Part shown: positions 27,059 through 35,863 of the stretch, piece after piece | Layout: every line of letters begins with the position of its first letter | How positions within the stretch are numbered: the stretch's first letter is position 1 | Source of the DNA: JAYYZW01 sp965217605 | GTDB taxonomy: Bacteria; Pseudomonadota; Gammaproteobacteria; Ga0077536 | DNA length: 64,000 bases | Direction of reading: 5' to 3' | Assembly (NCBI GenBank): GCA_965217605.1 | Contig: CBDCJB010000001.1 | Coordinates: forward strand, 1 to 64,000 | Made by a program: the position numbers and the translations under genes | Notes under the pieces: model-generated | What the model saw: only the letters and a program-made list of their open reading frames with translations | The model's database searches: none | What the model was told of the DNA's origin: nothing

Positions 27059-27523
27059 ATGGATTTTGCAGATCTGATCCGGACCATGACCCAGGCGATA
27101 GCCCGGGGAGACGGCGAAGGTGCCGCGGCCTGTTTCGCCGCCGACGGTGTTTACCACGACGTGTTTTACGGCCCCTTTCCGAAGGCGGAGATCCCGCGCA
27201 TGGTGTCCGAATACTTTCATCGCGACGGCGAGCGGTTCATGTGGGATATCCATGATCCGATGACCGATGGAACCATGGGTTATGCGCGTTACATCTTCAG
27301 TTACAGCGCAAAAGTGGCGGGCGCCGAAGGCAAACGCGCGATGTTCGAGGGCGTCGCCGTGTGTGAACTCAAAGGCGGACTGATACGCAGCTATCGCGAA
27401 GTGGCGAACGCCGCGACGGGTTTGTACATGCTCGGGTTCGAGCCGGAACGCCTGTGCAAGCTCGTTGCGCGCGAGGCAGACGAACTCACGGGGCGCAACG
27501 AAGCCGCGGCTCACGTCCAGTAA
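27059..27523 (+). CDS. SnoaL/NTF2-like protein
   Basis: A 154-residue NTF2-like fold protein (DLIRTMTQAIARGDGEGAAA, VYHDVFYGPFPKAEIPRMVS, GYARYIFSYSAKVAG). The active-site pocket is not assignable. The ATG follows GAGGAGG at a good distance. It starts a four-gene same-strand run with a threonine dehydratase-like enzyme, a GFA protein and a PaiB-like flavoprotein, so it may act on the same amino-acid-derived compounds (inference only). Confidence 0.75.
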   Translation: MDFADLIRTMTQAIARGDGEGAAACFAADGVYHDVFYGPFPKAEIPRMVSEYFHRDGERFMWDIHDPMTDGTMGYARYIFSYSAKVAGAEGKRAMFEGVAVCELKGGLIRSYREVANAATGLYMLGFEPERLCKLVAREADELTGRNEAAAHVQ

Positions 27524-27539
27524 CGATTGATCGACGACG

Positions 27540-28517
27540 GTGCAGCAACGCGACCTCATCACCGATCCCCTGACTGAAGCCGACTTCGAGGAGGCGGCCG
27601 CGGAGATCTACAAGTTCGTCCAGCCGACGCCGCAGATCGCCTGGCCCTTGCTGGCTGAGCGCTGCGGCTGTGAGGTGTGGACCAAGCACGAGAACCACCT
27701 GCCGACCGGTGCGTTCAAGGTGCGCGGCGGACTGTGGTTCATGAAACACCTGGTGCGCTCGGGTGAAGCGGCAGGCGGCGTCATCGCGGCGACCCGCGGC
27801 AATCACGGCCAGAGCATCAGCTTCGCCGCCGGGCACCACGGACTGAACGCCGTCATCGTCGTACCGCAGGGTAATAGTCAGGAAAAGAACGCAGCGATGC
27901 GGGCACTGGGCGCGGAACTCATCGAACACGGCAGCGATTTCAACGAGGCGCTCGATCACGCGCTTGGAATCGCCGCTCAGCGTGCGCTTTTCGCGATGCC
28001 TTCCTATCACGCGATGCTCGTGCAAGGTGTCGGCACGTACTCGCTGGAGCTCTTGCGTGCGGTGCCGGACCTCGATGCAGTGTATGTGCCGATCGGCATG
28101 GGCTCGGGTATTTCGGGGATGATCGCCGCGCGCGATGCGCTGGGCCTCACGACCGAAATCATTGGTGTCGTAGCGGCCCGTGCCGATGCTTACGCCACCT
28201 CGTTCGAACGCGGCGAATTAAAGACGACGAACTCGGCGGATACGATAGCCGACGGGCTCGCCGTTCGTATCCCGGACCCGGACGCTTTGGCGTATTTGAA
28301 ATCGGGGTTATCAGGCATCGTGCGTGTATCGGACGACGACATTCGCGCAGCGATTCGCGCTTACTTCGAGGACACGCATAATCTGGCGGAAGGCGCGGGC
28401 GCGGCGCCGCTTGCGGCGCTGATCAACGAACGCGAGGCGATGCGTAACAAAAAGGTCGGGCTGGTGTTGTCCGGTGGAAATCTCGACCGCGCGACGTTTC
28501 GAGACGTTTTAAGTTAG
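27540..28517 (+). CDS. Threonine/serine dehydratase-like PLP enzyme
   Basis: A 325-residue fold-type II PLP enzyme. The Schiff-base Lys is K60 in HLPTGAFKVRGG; ATRGNHGQSIS forms the substrate loop, GMGSGISG binds the phosphate and LSGGNLD closes the C-terminal end. It is shorter than biosynthetic IlvA and has no ACT domain, so it is a catabolic-type ammonia lyase acting on threonine, serine or a hydroxy-amino acid. The GTG start lies 17 bases after the NTF2-like stop. Confidence 0.85.
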   Translation: MQQRDLITDPLTEADFEEAAAEIYKFVQPTPQIAWPLLAERCGCEVWTKHENHLPTGAFKVRGGLWFMKHLVRSGEAAGGVIAATRGNHGQSISFAAGHHGLNAVIVVPQGNSQEKNAAMRALGAELIEHGSDFNEALDHALGIAAQRALFAMPSYHAMLVQGVGTYSLELLRAVPDLDAVYVPIGMGSGISGMIAARDALGLTTEIIGVVAARADAYATSFERGELKTTNSADTIADGLAVRIPDPDALAYLKSGLSGIVRVSDDDIRAAIRAYFEDTHNLAEGAGAAPLAALINEREAMRNKKVGLVLSGGNLDRATFRDVLS

Positions 28518-28528
28518 GGACGATCATC

Positions 28529-29020
28529 ATGAAATTAGAGGGCTCCTGCGCCTGTGGCGTGATCGAATTCTCGTTGCAGTGCAGACATCCGTATCCCTTC
28601 AACATCTGCTACTGCTCGATCTGCCGTAAGACGGCGGGCAGTGGTGGTTTTGGGATCAACCTGGGTGGGGATGCCGCAACGCTCAAGGTGAGCGGGGAGG
28701 CCGCGCTAAAAACCTATCAGGCAAAACTTCCGAATCCGGAGACCGGCGCGATAGAGACGAGCCCCGCCCAACGTCGATTCTGCGGTACCTGCGGTACGCC
28801 ATTGTGGGTTTGGGACCCGCGTTGGCCGGAATTGATCCATCCGTTTGCATCGGCGATCGATACCGAACTACCGGTACCGCCGGAAAGGACCCATTTAATG
28901 CTCGCCTCCAAAGCGTCGTGGGTAGAAGTCGGCGCAGGCGCCGATGACCTGCATTTCGACGAATATCCGGACGAGTCGATCGCCGATTGGCATCAACGCC
29001 TCGGTCTCGAACAGTTGTAA
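28529..29020 (+). CDS. GFA (CENP-V) family zinc protein
   Basis: A 163-residue protein with the glutathione-dependent formaldehyde-activating domain pattern: GSCACGVIEF, ICYCSICRKTAGS and RFCGTCGTPLWVWD. The cysteines form the two zinc sites. The family includes a formaldehyde-glutathione adduct enzyme, but most members are uncharacterised, so the role is open. It starts with an ATG 11 bases after the dehydratase stop. Confidence 0.85.
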   Translation: MKLEGSCACGVIEFSLQCRHPYPFNICYCSICRKTAGSGGFGINLGGDAATLKVSGEAALKTYQAKLPNPETGAIETSPAQRRFCGTCGTPLWVWDPRWPELIHPFASAIDTELPVPPERTHLMLASKASWVEVGAGADDLHFDEYPDESIADWHQRLGLEQL

Positions 29021-29025
29021 CGACG

Positions 29026-29664
29026 ATGTATCGGCCCAAACATTTCGAAGAGCAAAGACCACAAGCACTCCTCGATCTGATCGAACACTATCCGTTGGCG
29101 ACCATCGTGTATAGCCGCGACGGGATGCTCGCGGCAAATCACGCGCCGCTGCTGTTTTTTGACGGCGATGATGGATCGAACGTGCTGCGAGGGCACGTCG
29201 CGCGCGCCAACCCATTGTGGCAAGAGGTCGCCGACGGCCGGCCGGCATTGGCGGTGTTCAACGGTCCCGATGCGTACGTGTCGCCGAACTTCTATCCGAC
29301 CAAGCAGGACACCGGCGAGGTCGTCCCCACCTGGAATTTTGCCGTGGTCCACGTGCACGGCCGTTTACGCGCGATCGATGATGTGGAATGGGTACGCGCC
29401 TTCGTCGTAGGCCTGACTGACCGCAACGAGGCGAAGCACGCGCGGCCCTGGGCGGTGACGGACGCGCCGGACTCCTACATCGATATGATGCTGCGGGCGA
29501 TCGTAGGCATAGAGCTCGCCATCGAACGGATAGAGGGAAAATTCAAGCTGAGCCAGAACCGCTCTGAAGCCGATCAAGCGGGTGTGATATCGGGTCTGGG
29601 GCGGTCAGCGGCGCACCGCGACGTGGAGGTTGCGGACCTGATGAAACGCCAATCACGAGCGTAG
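29026..29664 (+). CDS. FMN-binding PaiB-like protein
   Basis: A 212-residue split-barrel flavoprotein of the PaiB family: MYRPKHFEE at the N-terminus, LATIVYSRDG, ANHAPLLFF, YVSPNFYPTK, VPTWNFAVVHVHG and a C-terminal helix IEGKFKLSQNR. These features match the family of negative regulators of sporulation/degradative enzyme genes in Bacillus; in proteobacteria the function is unknown. The frame could start 13 codons earlier, but the ATG at 29026 matches the conserved start and clears the GFA stop by 5 bases. Confidence 0.85.
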   Translation: MYRPKHFEEQRPQALLDLIEHYPLATIVYSRDGMLAANHAPLLFFDGDDGSNVLRGHVARANPLWQEVADGRPALAVFNGPDAYVSPNFYPTKQDTGEVVPTWNFAVVHVHGRLRAIDDVEWVRAFVVGLTDRNEAKHARPWAVTDAPDSYIDMMLRAIVGIELAIERIEGKFKLSQNRSEADQAGVISGLGRSAAHRDVEVADLMKRQSRA

Positions 29665-29668
29665 AAGC

Positions 29669-29896
29669 CTACTTGGTTCGCTTGAGCAAAAACTTGTAGA
29701 CGTCGCCGTCCCGCGAGGACTCTAACAGTTCGTGTCCCGTGGTGCGGCAGAATGCCTGAAAGTCTGCGTCGGCGGCGGGATCTGTCGCCAGGATCTCGAG
29801 GGTGCCGTCGAGGGGTACGTCCTTGAGTGCTTTTTTTGCTTTCAGGATCGGCAAGGGGCAATTGAGGCCCTTGGTGTCAAGTACTAGGTCAGCCAT
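29669..29896 (-). CDS. tusA: TusA-family sulfur carrier
   Basis: A 75-residue protein with the TusA signature LDTKGLNCPLPILKAKKAL; Cys13 carries persulfide sulfur. TusA proteins relay sulfane sulfur and in sulfur oxidisers feed the sHdr or Dsr systems. It reads away from lipS1, which starts 88 bases on the other side. The ATG at 29896 is preferred over a TTG three codons upstream. The position at the head of the lip/shdr locus supports a sulfur-oxidation role rather than tRNA thiolation. Confidence 0.9.
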   Translation of the reverse strand: MADLVLDTKGLNCPLPILKAKKALKDVPLDGTLEILATDPAADADFQAFCRTTGHELLESSRDGDVYKFLLKRTK

Positions 29897-29984
29897 GGCC
29901 CGCAATTATAGCCGCATGCCTCGCATACAGATCTGCTAACATGAGTTCGACGCCGCGGAGCTTGAGTATGGGAGCGCAACGGTA

Positions 29985-31001
29985 TTGAGCTGGCTGGACC
30001 GACTCGGTTCGATTGAAGAACTCGAAGACGCCGATTTCGATGCCGCATTGGTAGCGCGCATGGAAGGCGCGGGCGTAACGCATATCGAACGTCCGCTGCG
30101 CTTTTCGACACCGACCTTCAAAGCCTACGAGTCTAGCGAACTCAAGGGCTGTTCACGCATGAGCTTTCCGGCATTTTCCGTGACCGGAGGCGCGTGCGCG
30201 CTGGACTGCGATCACTGTCAGGCGAAGATCCTGGCGCCCATGATCCCGGCGTTGAGCCCGGAAGAACTGGACGCCAAAGTCCGCAAACTCGTCGACACCC
30301 AAGGCCTGCGCGGGTTCCTCCTGTCAGGGGGGTCCAACCGCAAGAATGAAATCAAATACGAGCGGTTCTACCCGGTTCTTGGCCGACTGAAACGCGACCA
30401 CCCGGATCTGCGCATCGCGATTCATTCGGCTTTGATCGACGAAAGCCGTGCGCGAACGATGGCCTCCGCGGGTGTCGATACCGCGATGCTCGACATCATC
30501 GGCCACCAGGACACGATTCGTGAGGTCTATCACCTGGATCGCCCGGTTGACGATTTCGAAAACGCGCTGGCAGCACTGTGCTCGACCGAACTCGAGGTCG
30601 TGCCCCACATCGTGATCGGCCTGCATTACGGACGCGTTCTCGGTGAGGCCAACGCGCTCGATATCATCGCCCGTCACGACGTCCACGCCTTGGTATTGGT
30701 CGTGATCATGCCGTTCTATGGCACGCCCGGTAAGTTCGAGATGCCGGCGCCCGCGGCAGTCGGCGAGATCTTTCTCGAGGCACGCCAACGGATCCCGGGA
30801 AAGGACGTCTTGCTCGGCTGCGCGCGCCCGGCCGGAATGCATAAGCGCGTCACCGACAGCTACGCCGTGATGGCTGGTCTCGACGGAATTGCGTTTCCAG
30901 CCGAAGGTACGGTTGGCGTCGCGCGCGCGATCGGCCGTGGCTTCGAGCAGGAGCACGCCTGCTGTTCGCTGCGGCTGGGGCACGCCCGCGGCCTTGCGTG
31001 A
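29985..31001 (+). CDS. lipS1: Radical SAM lipoyl synthase component LipS1
   Basis: A 338-residue radical SAM protein. The cluster motif is C71-A-L-D-C75-D-H-C78, followed by FLLSGGSNRKNE. It belongs with LipS2 in the split lipoyl synthase pair known from archaea and sHdr-containing bacteria, which inserts the two sulfurs into a protein-bound octanoyl chain. The TTG start at 29985 reads MSWLDRLGSIEEL; no strong ribosome-binding site is visible. It heads the run lipS1-lipT-lipS2-ligase-amidotransferase. The assignment rests on the gene order and motif, so a related radical SAM role cannot be wholly excluded. Confidence 0.8.
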   Translation: MSWLDRLGSIEELEDADFDAALVARMEGAGVTHIERPLRFSTPTFKAYESSELKGCSRMSFPAFSVTGGACALDCDHCQAKILAPMIPALSPEELDAKVRKLVDTQGLRGFLLSGGSNRKNEIKYERFYPVLGRLKRDHPDLRIAIHSALIDESRARTMASAGVDTAMLDIIGHQDTIREVYHLDRPVDDFENALAALCSTELEVVPHIVIGLHYGRVLGEANALDIIARHDVHALVLVVIMPFYGTPGKFEMPAPAAVGEIFLEARQRIPGKDVLLGCARPAGMHKRVTDSYAVMAGLDGIAFPAEGTVGVARAIGRGFEQEHACCSLRLGHARGLA

Positions 31002-31011
31002 GCTGCGCTTG

Positions 31012-32106
31012 ATGGCGAACGAGTTCGATATCGACGTACTCGTCATTGGACTCGGTCCCGCGGGGGCCAGCGCCGCGGCGGCGGCTGCGCAGCTCGGATT
31101 GACCGTCTTGGCCATCGATCGCAAACGTACGCCCGGGCTACCGGTGCAATGCGCCGAATTGGTTCCCGCGTTGATCGGACAAGACGTCGCATTGGCGAGC
31201 GGCGCGGTTTCACAAGCGGTCACGTGCATGATGACGTATGTCGAAGCGGACGACCCGGACCTCAAGGCGCCGTTTCCCGGTTACATGATCGATCGAGCCG
31301 AATTCGATCGACAGCAAGTCGAACGGGCCATCCTGGCCGGCGCGGATTGCCGAACGGGCATCGCGATTTCGCGCGTACGACCCGATGGCAAGGTCGTGAC
31401 GCGCAAGGGAGCGACGTTCCGCGCGAAAGTCATCATTGGGGCTGACGGGCCGCTGTCAACGGTGGGTAAAGCGATCGACCGGAAGAACGATCGACTCGTT
31501 TATGCGCGACAGGTGCTCGTACCACTGAATGACCTGCATACCGCGACGGACATCTTCTTGTCCGCCGACATCCCCGGCGGGTACGGTTGGTTGTTCCCAC
31601 GCCGCGATCGGGCCAACGTCGGGATTGGCGTGGACGCGCGCGATCGGCATCGACTCAAACCCTTGTTGACCGCACTCGTCGCGCGGCTGGCCGCGGACCA
31701 ACGGATCGGACATCGCATCATCAGCGAAACGGGCGGTGCCATCCCCGTGGGCGGAATGCGTCACCCACATGCTCGGCTCGGCGATCGCCTGGTGTTGCTC
31801 GCGGGAGATGCAGCGGGCTTGACCAATCCCGTTACTGGCGCCGGGATCCATGCGGGCCTGGTGTCCGGAAGTCTGGCGGCGGAATGCGCGGCGGCTTGGA
31901 TCGCGGGCGATCGAGACGCCCCCAAAGAATTCGAGCAGGACTTAATCGAGATCTTCAGCGCGTCGCTCGACCGTGCGTTGCGTAAACGTCAGAACCTGGT
32001 ACGACGCTTTGCGGGGCGCGCACTGCCAACGCCACGCGAATTACGTGACCATTGGATCGCCTATCCGGCCTATTGGCGCGAGACGGCGGGGAGCGTGATT
32101 GCGTGA
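31012..32106 (+). CDS. lipT: FAD-dependent geranylgeranyl-reductase-like oxidoreductase LipT
   Basis: A 364-residue flavoprotein with an N-terminal FAD motif DVLVIGLGPAGASAAAAAAQ, the middle strand RAKVIIGADGPLSTVGKAI and the C-terminal FAD piece LVLLAGDAAGLTNPVTGAG. This is the geranylgeranyl reductase-like class called LipT when it lies between lipS1 and lipS2, where it is thought to supply electrons or redox control for lipoate synthesis. The open frame extends upstream, but the ATG at 31012 is the sensible start 10 bases after lipS1. The end overlaps the lipS2 start. Confidence 0.78.
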   Translation: MANEFDIDVLVIGLGPAGASAAAAAAQLGLTVLAIDRKRTPGLPVQCAELVPALIGQDVALASGAVSQAVTCMMTYVEADDPDLKAPFPGYMIDRAEFDRQQVERAILAGADCRTGIAISRVRPDGKVVTRKGATFRAKVIIGADGPLSTVGKAIDRKNDRLVYARQVLVPLNDLHTATDIFLSADIPGGYGWLFPRRDRANVGIGVDARDRHRLKPLLTALVARLAADQRIGHRIISETGGAIPVGGMRHPHARLGDRLVLLAGDAAGLTNPVTGAGIHAGLVSGSLAAECAAAWIAGDRDAPKEFEQDLIEIFSASLDRALRKRQNLVRRFAGRALPTPRELRDHWIAYPAYWRETAGSVIA

Positions 32107-33401
32107 GTTGTTTCGATCGTGAAGCGGCGCAGGCCGAAAACGCGAACCACCTACGCGGCGAGCCCGGTGTCATCACCGCCATGCAGCCACGCATGCCGGC
32201 ACGCACGCCACGCGAACTCAAAAATGGCCGCCGGGTAAAAAACGCGGATCTGCCGCCGACGGGCGTCTACCTGCCCAACAACAACGTGCTGACGCCGCAT
32301 ATGCGCTCGCCGGAGTACGTGCAGATGTCGACCGCGGCGGCGATCACGCTCGGTGTGATGAAGGGCAATATGTACCGCTGTTCGTGCACGCGGTGCCTGA
32401 ATCTTTTATTGACCTATCCGGAGGGGTGCCGCGCCAACTGTGCGTACTGCGGTCTCGCCCGTCACCGCGAGGCGGAGCGCGATTACGCCGATCGCAATTT
32501 CATTCGGGTCGACTGGCCGGCCATACCGATCGATCGCGTCGTCGACATCGTGGCCCGCGACGGCGCGGCAAGCCCCTTTCATCGCATGTGCATCTCCATG
32601 ATCACGCATCCACATTCCGACGCCGACACCGTTACGGTATTGAAGCGTTGGACGGCGCGCATAGATCCGTCCGTCATCCCGATCTCGATCCTGTCCAATC
32701 CGACGACCATGGGGCGCGCCGACGTCATTGCGCTGAAAGACTACGGCGCGGATATCTTCACGGTCGCGATCGACGCGGCCACCCCCGCCATCTTCGAGCG
32801 CACCCGCGGCAAGGGCGTGCAATCGCCACACCGCTGGGACAAGTATTGGACGATCTTGCTCGATGCGCGCGATATCTTCGGCGCGCGGAAATTCGGCGCT
32901 CATATCATCGTCGGCATGGGTGAAAGCGAGCGCGACGTCCTCGAGCTGGTGCAACGCATCGTGGACCTCGGCGGGCACAGCCATCTGTTCTGTTTCTTCC
33001 CGGAACGGGGCTCATTGATGGACCACCTGCTGGCGACACCGCGGGACCAATGGCGTCGGGTGCAGCTCGCACGGTATTTGATCGATTACCGCGACGTGCG
33101 GGTCTCTCATATGAAATTCGACGCCGACGGGCGACTCGTTGATTTCGGTATACCCCAGAACGAACTCGATGCCATCATCGATGCCGGCACCGCTTTCCGT
33201 ACGTCCGGATGTCCCGGCAAATTCGCTGACGATATCTCCGCCTGCGATCGGCCCTACGGTGACTCACCGCCGAGCAATATCGCGAGTTACCCGTTCGCGC
33301 CGGCCACGGTGGACATCAAAAAGATCAGACACCAATTGCAGAGACTCAAACCCGGCCAATCGTATGTCGAAGGCGACGACCTGGCCCATCTCGACGATTA
33401 G
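32103..33401 (+). CDS. lipS2: Radical SAM lipoyl synthase component LipS2
   Basis: A 432-residue radical SAM protein starting at a GTG that overlaps the lipT stop. The cluster motif is C109-R-A-N-C113-A-Y-C116, and an unusually Cys-rich stretch YRCSCTRCLN (C93, C95, C98) precedes it, a possible auxiliary-cluster site. SISILSNPTTMGR-like and HIIVGMGESERDV pieces match the radical SAM barrel. With LipS1 it would insert the two sulfurs of lipoate. An upstream in-frame ATG at 32052 would overlap lipT by 55 bp and is not chosen. Confidence 0.8.
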   Translation: MSCFDREAAQAENANHLRGEPGVITAMQPRMPARTPRELKNGRRVKNADLPPTGVYLPNNNVLTPHMRSPEYVQMSTAAAITLGVMKGNMYRCSCTRCLNLLLTYPEGCRANCAYCGLARHREAERDYADRNFIRVDWPAIPIDRVVDIVARDGAASPFHRMCISMITHPHSDADTVTVLKRWTARIDPSVIPISILSNPTTMGRADVIALKDYGADIFTVAIDAATPAIFERTRGKGVQSPHRWDKYWTILLDARDIFGARKFGAHIIVGMGESERDVLELVQRIVDLGGHSHLFCFFPERGSLMDHLLATPRDQWRRVQLARYLIDYRDVRVSHMKFDADGRLVDFGIPQNELDAIIDAGTAFRTSGCPGKFADDISACDRPYGDSPPSNIASYPFAPATVDIKKIRHQLQRLKPGQSYVEGDDLAHLDD

Positions 33402-33415
33402 AGGCCGACGCCCGC

Positions 33416-34501
33416 GTGCCATCCAAGCCTTTTCGCGTCATCGATACGGGGATCCGCGACGGTCGTTTCAACATCGCGTTGGATCAGGCGCTGATCGACG
33501 CGCGCAAGGAAGATCGCATCCCGGACACCGTTCGCTTTTTGCGGTTTCGACCCAGCGCGCTGATCGGCCGCCACCAGGCCTTGTCGAGCGAAGTCGATGT
33601 TGACTACTGCAAGGCACGAGGTATCCAGATCGGTCGAAGGGTCACGGGCGGCGGCGCGATCTATCTGGACGCGGAGCAATTGGGATGGGAGCTCATTTTC
33701 GATAAAGCGACCTTGGGGCTCGGCTCACTCGTGGATCTCACCCGCGAAATCTGCACAGCGGCCGCTGCTGGCCTGAATCAACTCGGCGTCGCGGCGGCGT
33801 TTCGTCCGCGCAACGACATCGAGGTCGACGGCCGTAAGCTGTGTGGCACCGGCGGTTTCTTCGATGGTTCTACGATCTTCTTTCAAGGGACGGTGTTGAT
33901 TGACCTAGACACCCGGGTCATGTTCGGGGCCTTGAAAGTACCGTACGACAAACACGCGAAGCACGGCGCTGCGTCGCCTGAAGAACGCATCGTCACCTTA
34001 ACCGAGTTAATGGGCTGGAACGTTCCCGTTGCGGCCGCGGTTCAAAACGCACTCCTCGAAGGCTTTCGCGCACGCCTCGGTATCGAACCGTTGCGGGGTG
34101 AGTTGAGTACCTACGAGCACGCCCTAGCGCGGTGCCTGCACCGGGACAAACTCGGTACCGAGGCATTTGTGCGGGAGATCGATAAACCGCGCGTTGCCGA
34201 TGCCGTTCAGTACGCCGTGCGCGAGACCACCGGGGGCACGGTGTCGGTGTTCCTCAAAGTCTCTGGAGGTGCCGAAGCGCGCATTCGATCCATGCTGATG
34301 ACCGGTGATTTTTTCGCGACGCCGCCGCGCCTTATCCCAGACTTGGAAGCGCATCTCAAGGATGTGCGCCTGACCGAAATCGAATCCAAAGTCGACGAAT
34401 TTTTCGCGCGCGCCGAGGTCGGCGTGCTATCGACGACGCCCGCCGAACTGGGCGACGTCATTCAAGCGGCGGCCGCTGCCGAGCCCGCGCATGTCACCTA
34501 A
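33416..34501 (+). CDS. slplA: sHdr-associated lipoate-protein ligase (sLplA, LplA and LplB-like parts)
   Basis: A 361-residue protein of the LplA family. The nucleotide/substrate motif RRVTGGGAIYLD (74-85) is followed by the lysine-containing segment VDGRKLCGTGGFF (K141), where LplA enzymes bind the acyl-adenylate. The long C-terminal third (after about 240) corresponds to an LplB-type accessory domain in fused form. In sHdr loci this ligase attaches lipoate or octanoate to LbpA. GTG start at 33416, 14 bases after lipS2. Confidence 0.82.
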   Translation: MPSKPFRVIDTGIRDGRFNIALDQALIDARKEDRIPDTVRFLRFRPSALIGRHQALSSEVDVDYCKARGIQIGRRVTGGGAIYLDAEQLGWELIFDKATLGLGSLVDLTREICTAAAAGLNQLGVAAAFRPRNDIEVDGRKLCGTGGFFDGSTIFFQGTVLIDLDTRVMFGALKVPYDKHAKHGAASPEERIVTLTELMGWNVPVAAAVQNALLEGFRARLGIEPLRGELSTYEHALARCLHRDKLGTEAFVREIDKPRVADAVQYAVRETTGGTVSVFLKVSGGAEARIRSMLMTGDFFATPPRLIPDLEAHLKDVRLTEIESKVDEFFARAEVGVLSTTPAELGDVIQAAAAAEPAHVT

Positions 34502-34520
34502 AAGCTAGCCGCGTTCGCAC

Positions 34521-35228
34521 TTGGACTATCTATCCAAGCTGACCGTGATTCAGCACACGTCCGCCGAGTATCTCGGGCTGATCGAAGACCATTTCGAAAG
34601 GCGTAAGATCGGGTTTACCTATTACCGGCCCTTCACGGAAAGCGGCACGATCCCACGCGTAAAGGCCGTCGATGACGGCCTCGTGTTGTTGGGCGGCGGT
34701 CCATGGGGATCGGCGGGGCCGCGCAACGTGCCAACCCTGGTCAAGGAAGTGGAATTGACCCACGCGTGTTTGCAAGCGGGCTACCCGGTCATCGGTATCG
34801 GGCTCGGCGCACAGATTCTGTCCTTGGCGGCGGGCGGTAAAACATTTGCCACGCCCTTGGCATTCGTGGTCGATTACGCACAGCGGGTGCGCGATGATGC
34901 ACTCGCAGGTTTTCTTCCGGACCGCTATGTCAATGTCGTCTATATGCGCGACCGGTTCGAACCGCCCGCGGATGCGAAGGTGCTGGCCACCGACACCGCC
35001 GGTGGGGCGGCGCTGTTTCAGGTCGATGACAAGGCCTTTGGCTTCAGCGGCCATCCCGGATTCAAACCGGCGATTGCGGAAGACTTGATCATGGAGTTCG
35101 ACGAGAACCCCGAAGATACCGGGTCGACGTTGGCCGCAGCGCGTGAGGTCATGCGCGACGTCGAAGACGGCCTGGTGCAGATCATGACCGGCCTGGTGCG
35201 GGCCACCGGGTTGATGGAATCGCATTAA
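34521..35228 (+). CDS. Class I glutamine amidotransferase-like protein lacking the nucleophile
   Basis: A 235-residue protein with the class I glutamine amidotransferase (triad type) fold. The nucleophile elbow reads VIGIGLGAQIL, so Gly94 stands where the catalytic Cys would be in GICLGAQ; the His region FGFSGHPGF remains. It therefore cannot work as a normal glutaminase and may be a binding or scaffold subunit. Amidotransferase-like genes are reported near lip genes of sHdr organisms. A TTG start at 34521 is inferred, 19 bases after the ligase stop. Confidence 0.72.
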   Translation: MDYLSKLTVIQHTSAEYLGLIEDHFERRKIGFTYYRPFTESGTIPRVKAVDDGLVLLGGGPWGSAGPRNVPTLVKEVELTHACLQAGYPVIGIGLGAQILSLAAGGKTFATPLAFVVDYAQRVRDDALAGFLPDRYVNVVYMRDRFEPPADAKVLATDTAGGAALFQVDDKAFGFSGHPGFKPAIAEDLIMEFDENPEDTGSTLAAAREVMRDVEDGLVQIMTGLVRATGLMESH

Positions 35229-35266
35229 TATTTCGGGCAATCGGTCTATCGCCCAGGAGAATCAAC

Positions 35267-35731
35267 ATGATCCACGGCATCAATCACGTCGCCATTTCCA
35301 CCGGCAACATAGAGCGGTCGGTCGCGTTTTATCGCGATGTTCTGGGGCTCGAGGAGGTATTCAAGACGAACTGGGAGGTCGGCGACAACGTCTTCGACAC
35401 GATCACCGGCCTGCGGGATTCCTCCGCACGCATCGTCATGTTGAGAGTCGGCAATGCGTGCGTGGAACTGTTCGAATATCAGACGCCTGACCCGAAACCG
35501 GGCGAGCCCCGCCGCCCGGTATGCGACCACGGCATCACGCATCTGTGTCTGCAGGTCACGGCCATCGACGCAGAATACGAGCGCTTGAAAGCGGCCGGGA
35601 TGGAATTCCACTGCCCGCCGCAGCACGTCGGCGAGGACATTCAGGTGACCTATGGCCGTGATCCCGACGGCAACGTGGTCGAATTACTCGAAGTGCCCGC
35701 AGACAGCGCCCTGTCGGTGATTGCGACCTGA
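35267..35731 (+). CDS. VOC (glyoxalase/bleomycin-resistance fold) family protein
   Basis: A 154-residue two-module VOC protein: INHVAISTGNIERSVAFYRD, then GITHLCLQVTAIDAEYERLK and DPDGNVVELLE. Metal ligands at the usual positions (His in NHVA, Glu in VELFE, His in THLCL, Glu in VELLE) are present, so it is probably a metal-dependent isomerase, lyase or dioxygenase. The substrate is unknown. It lies between the lipoate-assembly genes and the dsrE/shdr genes and has AGGAGA just before its ATG. A 132-bp gap follows. Confidence 0.8.
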   Translation: MIHGINHVAISTGNIERSVAFYRDVLGLEEVFKTNWEVGDNVFDTITGLRDSSARIVMLRVGNACVELFEYQTPDPKPGEPRRPVCDHGITHLCLQVTAIDAEYERLKAAGMEFHCPPQHVGEDIQVTYGRDPDGNVVELLEVPADSALSVIAT

Positions 35732-35863
35732 CCGCGGACGGGGCCTTATATTCCATTGTGAAATAAGGTTATAGCCTTGAAATATATAGTCAAAATCACG
35801 ATACTGGGAGATCAGTCAAGGCTCGGGGGCGTTTAGAATTCGGACGCAGCAGAGGACCACACA
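35732..35863 (+). promoter_or_regulatory. Probable promoter region of dsrE-shdr operon
   Basis: This 132-bp gap is more AT-rich than its surroundings (TTATATTCCATTGTG, then GTTATAGCC and TATATAGTC) and precedes the long dsrE-shdrC1B1AHC2B2 run. A promoter is likely here, but no specific -10/-35 pair or operator could be fixed by eye. An ATG-proximal GCAGAGGACC ribosome-binding site precedes dsrE. Confidence 0.35.
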
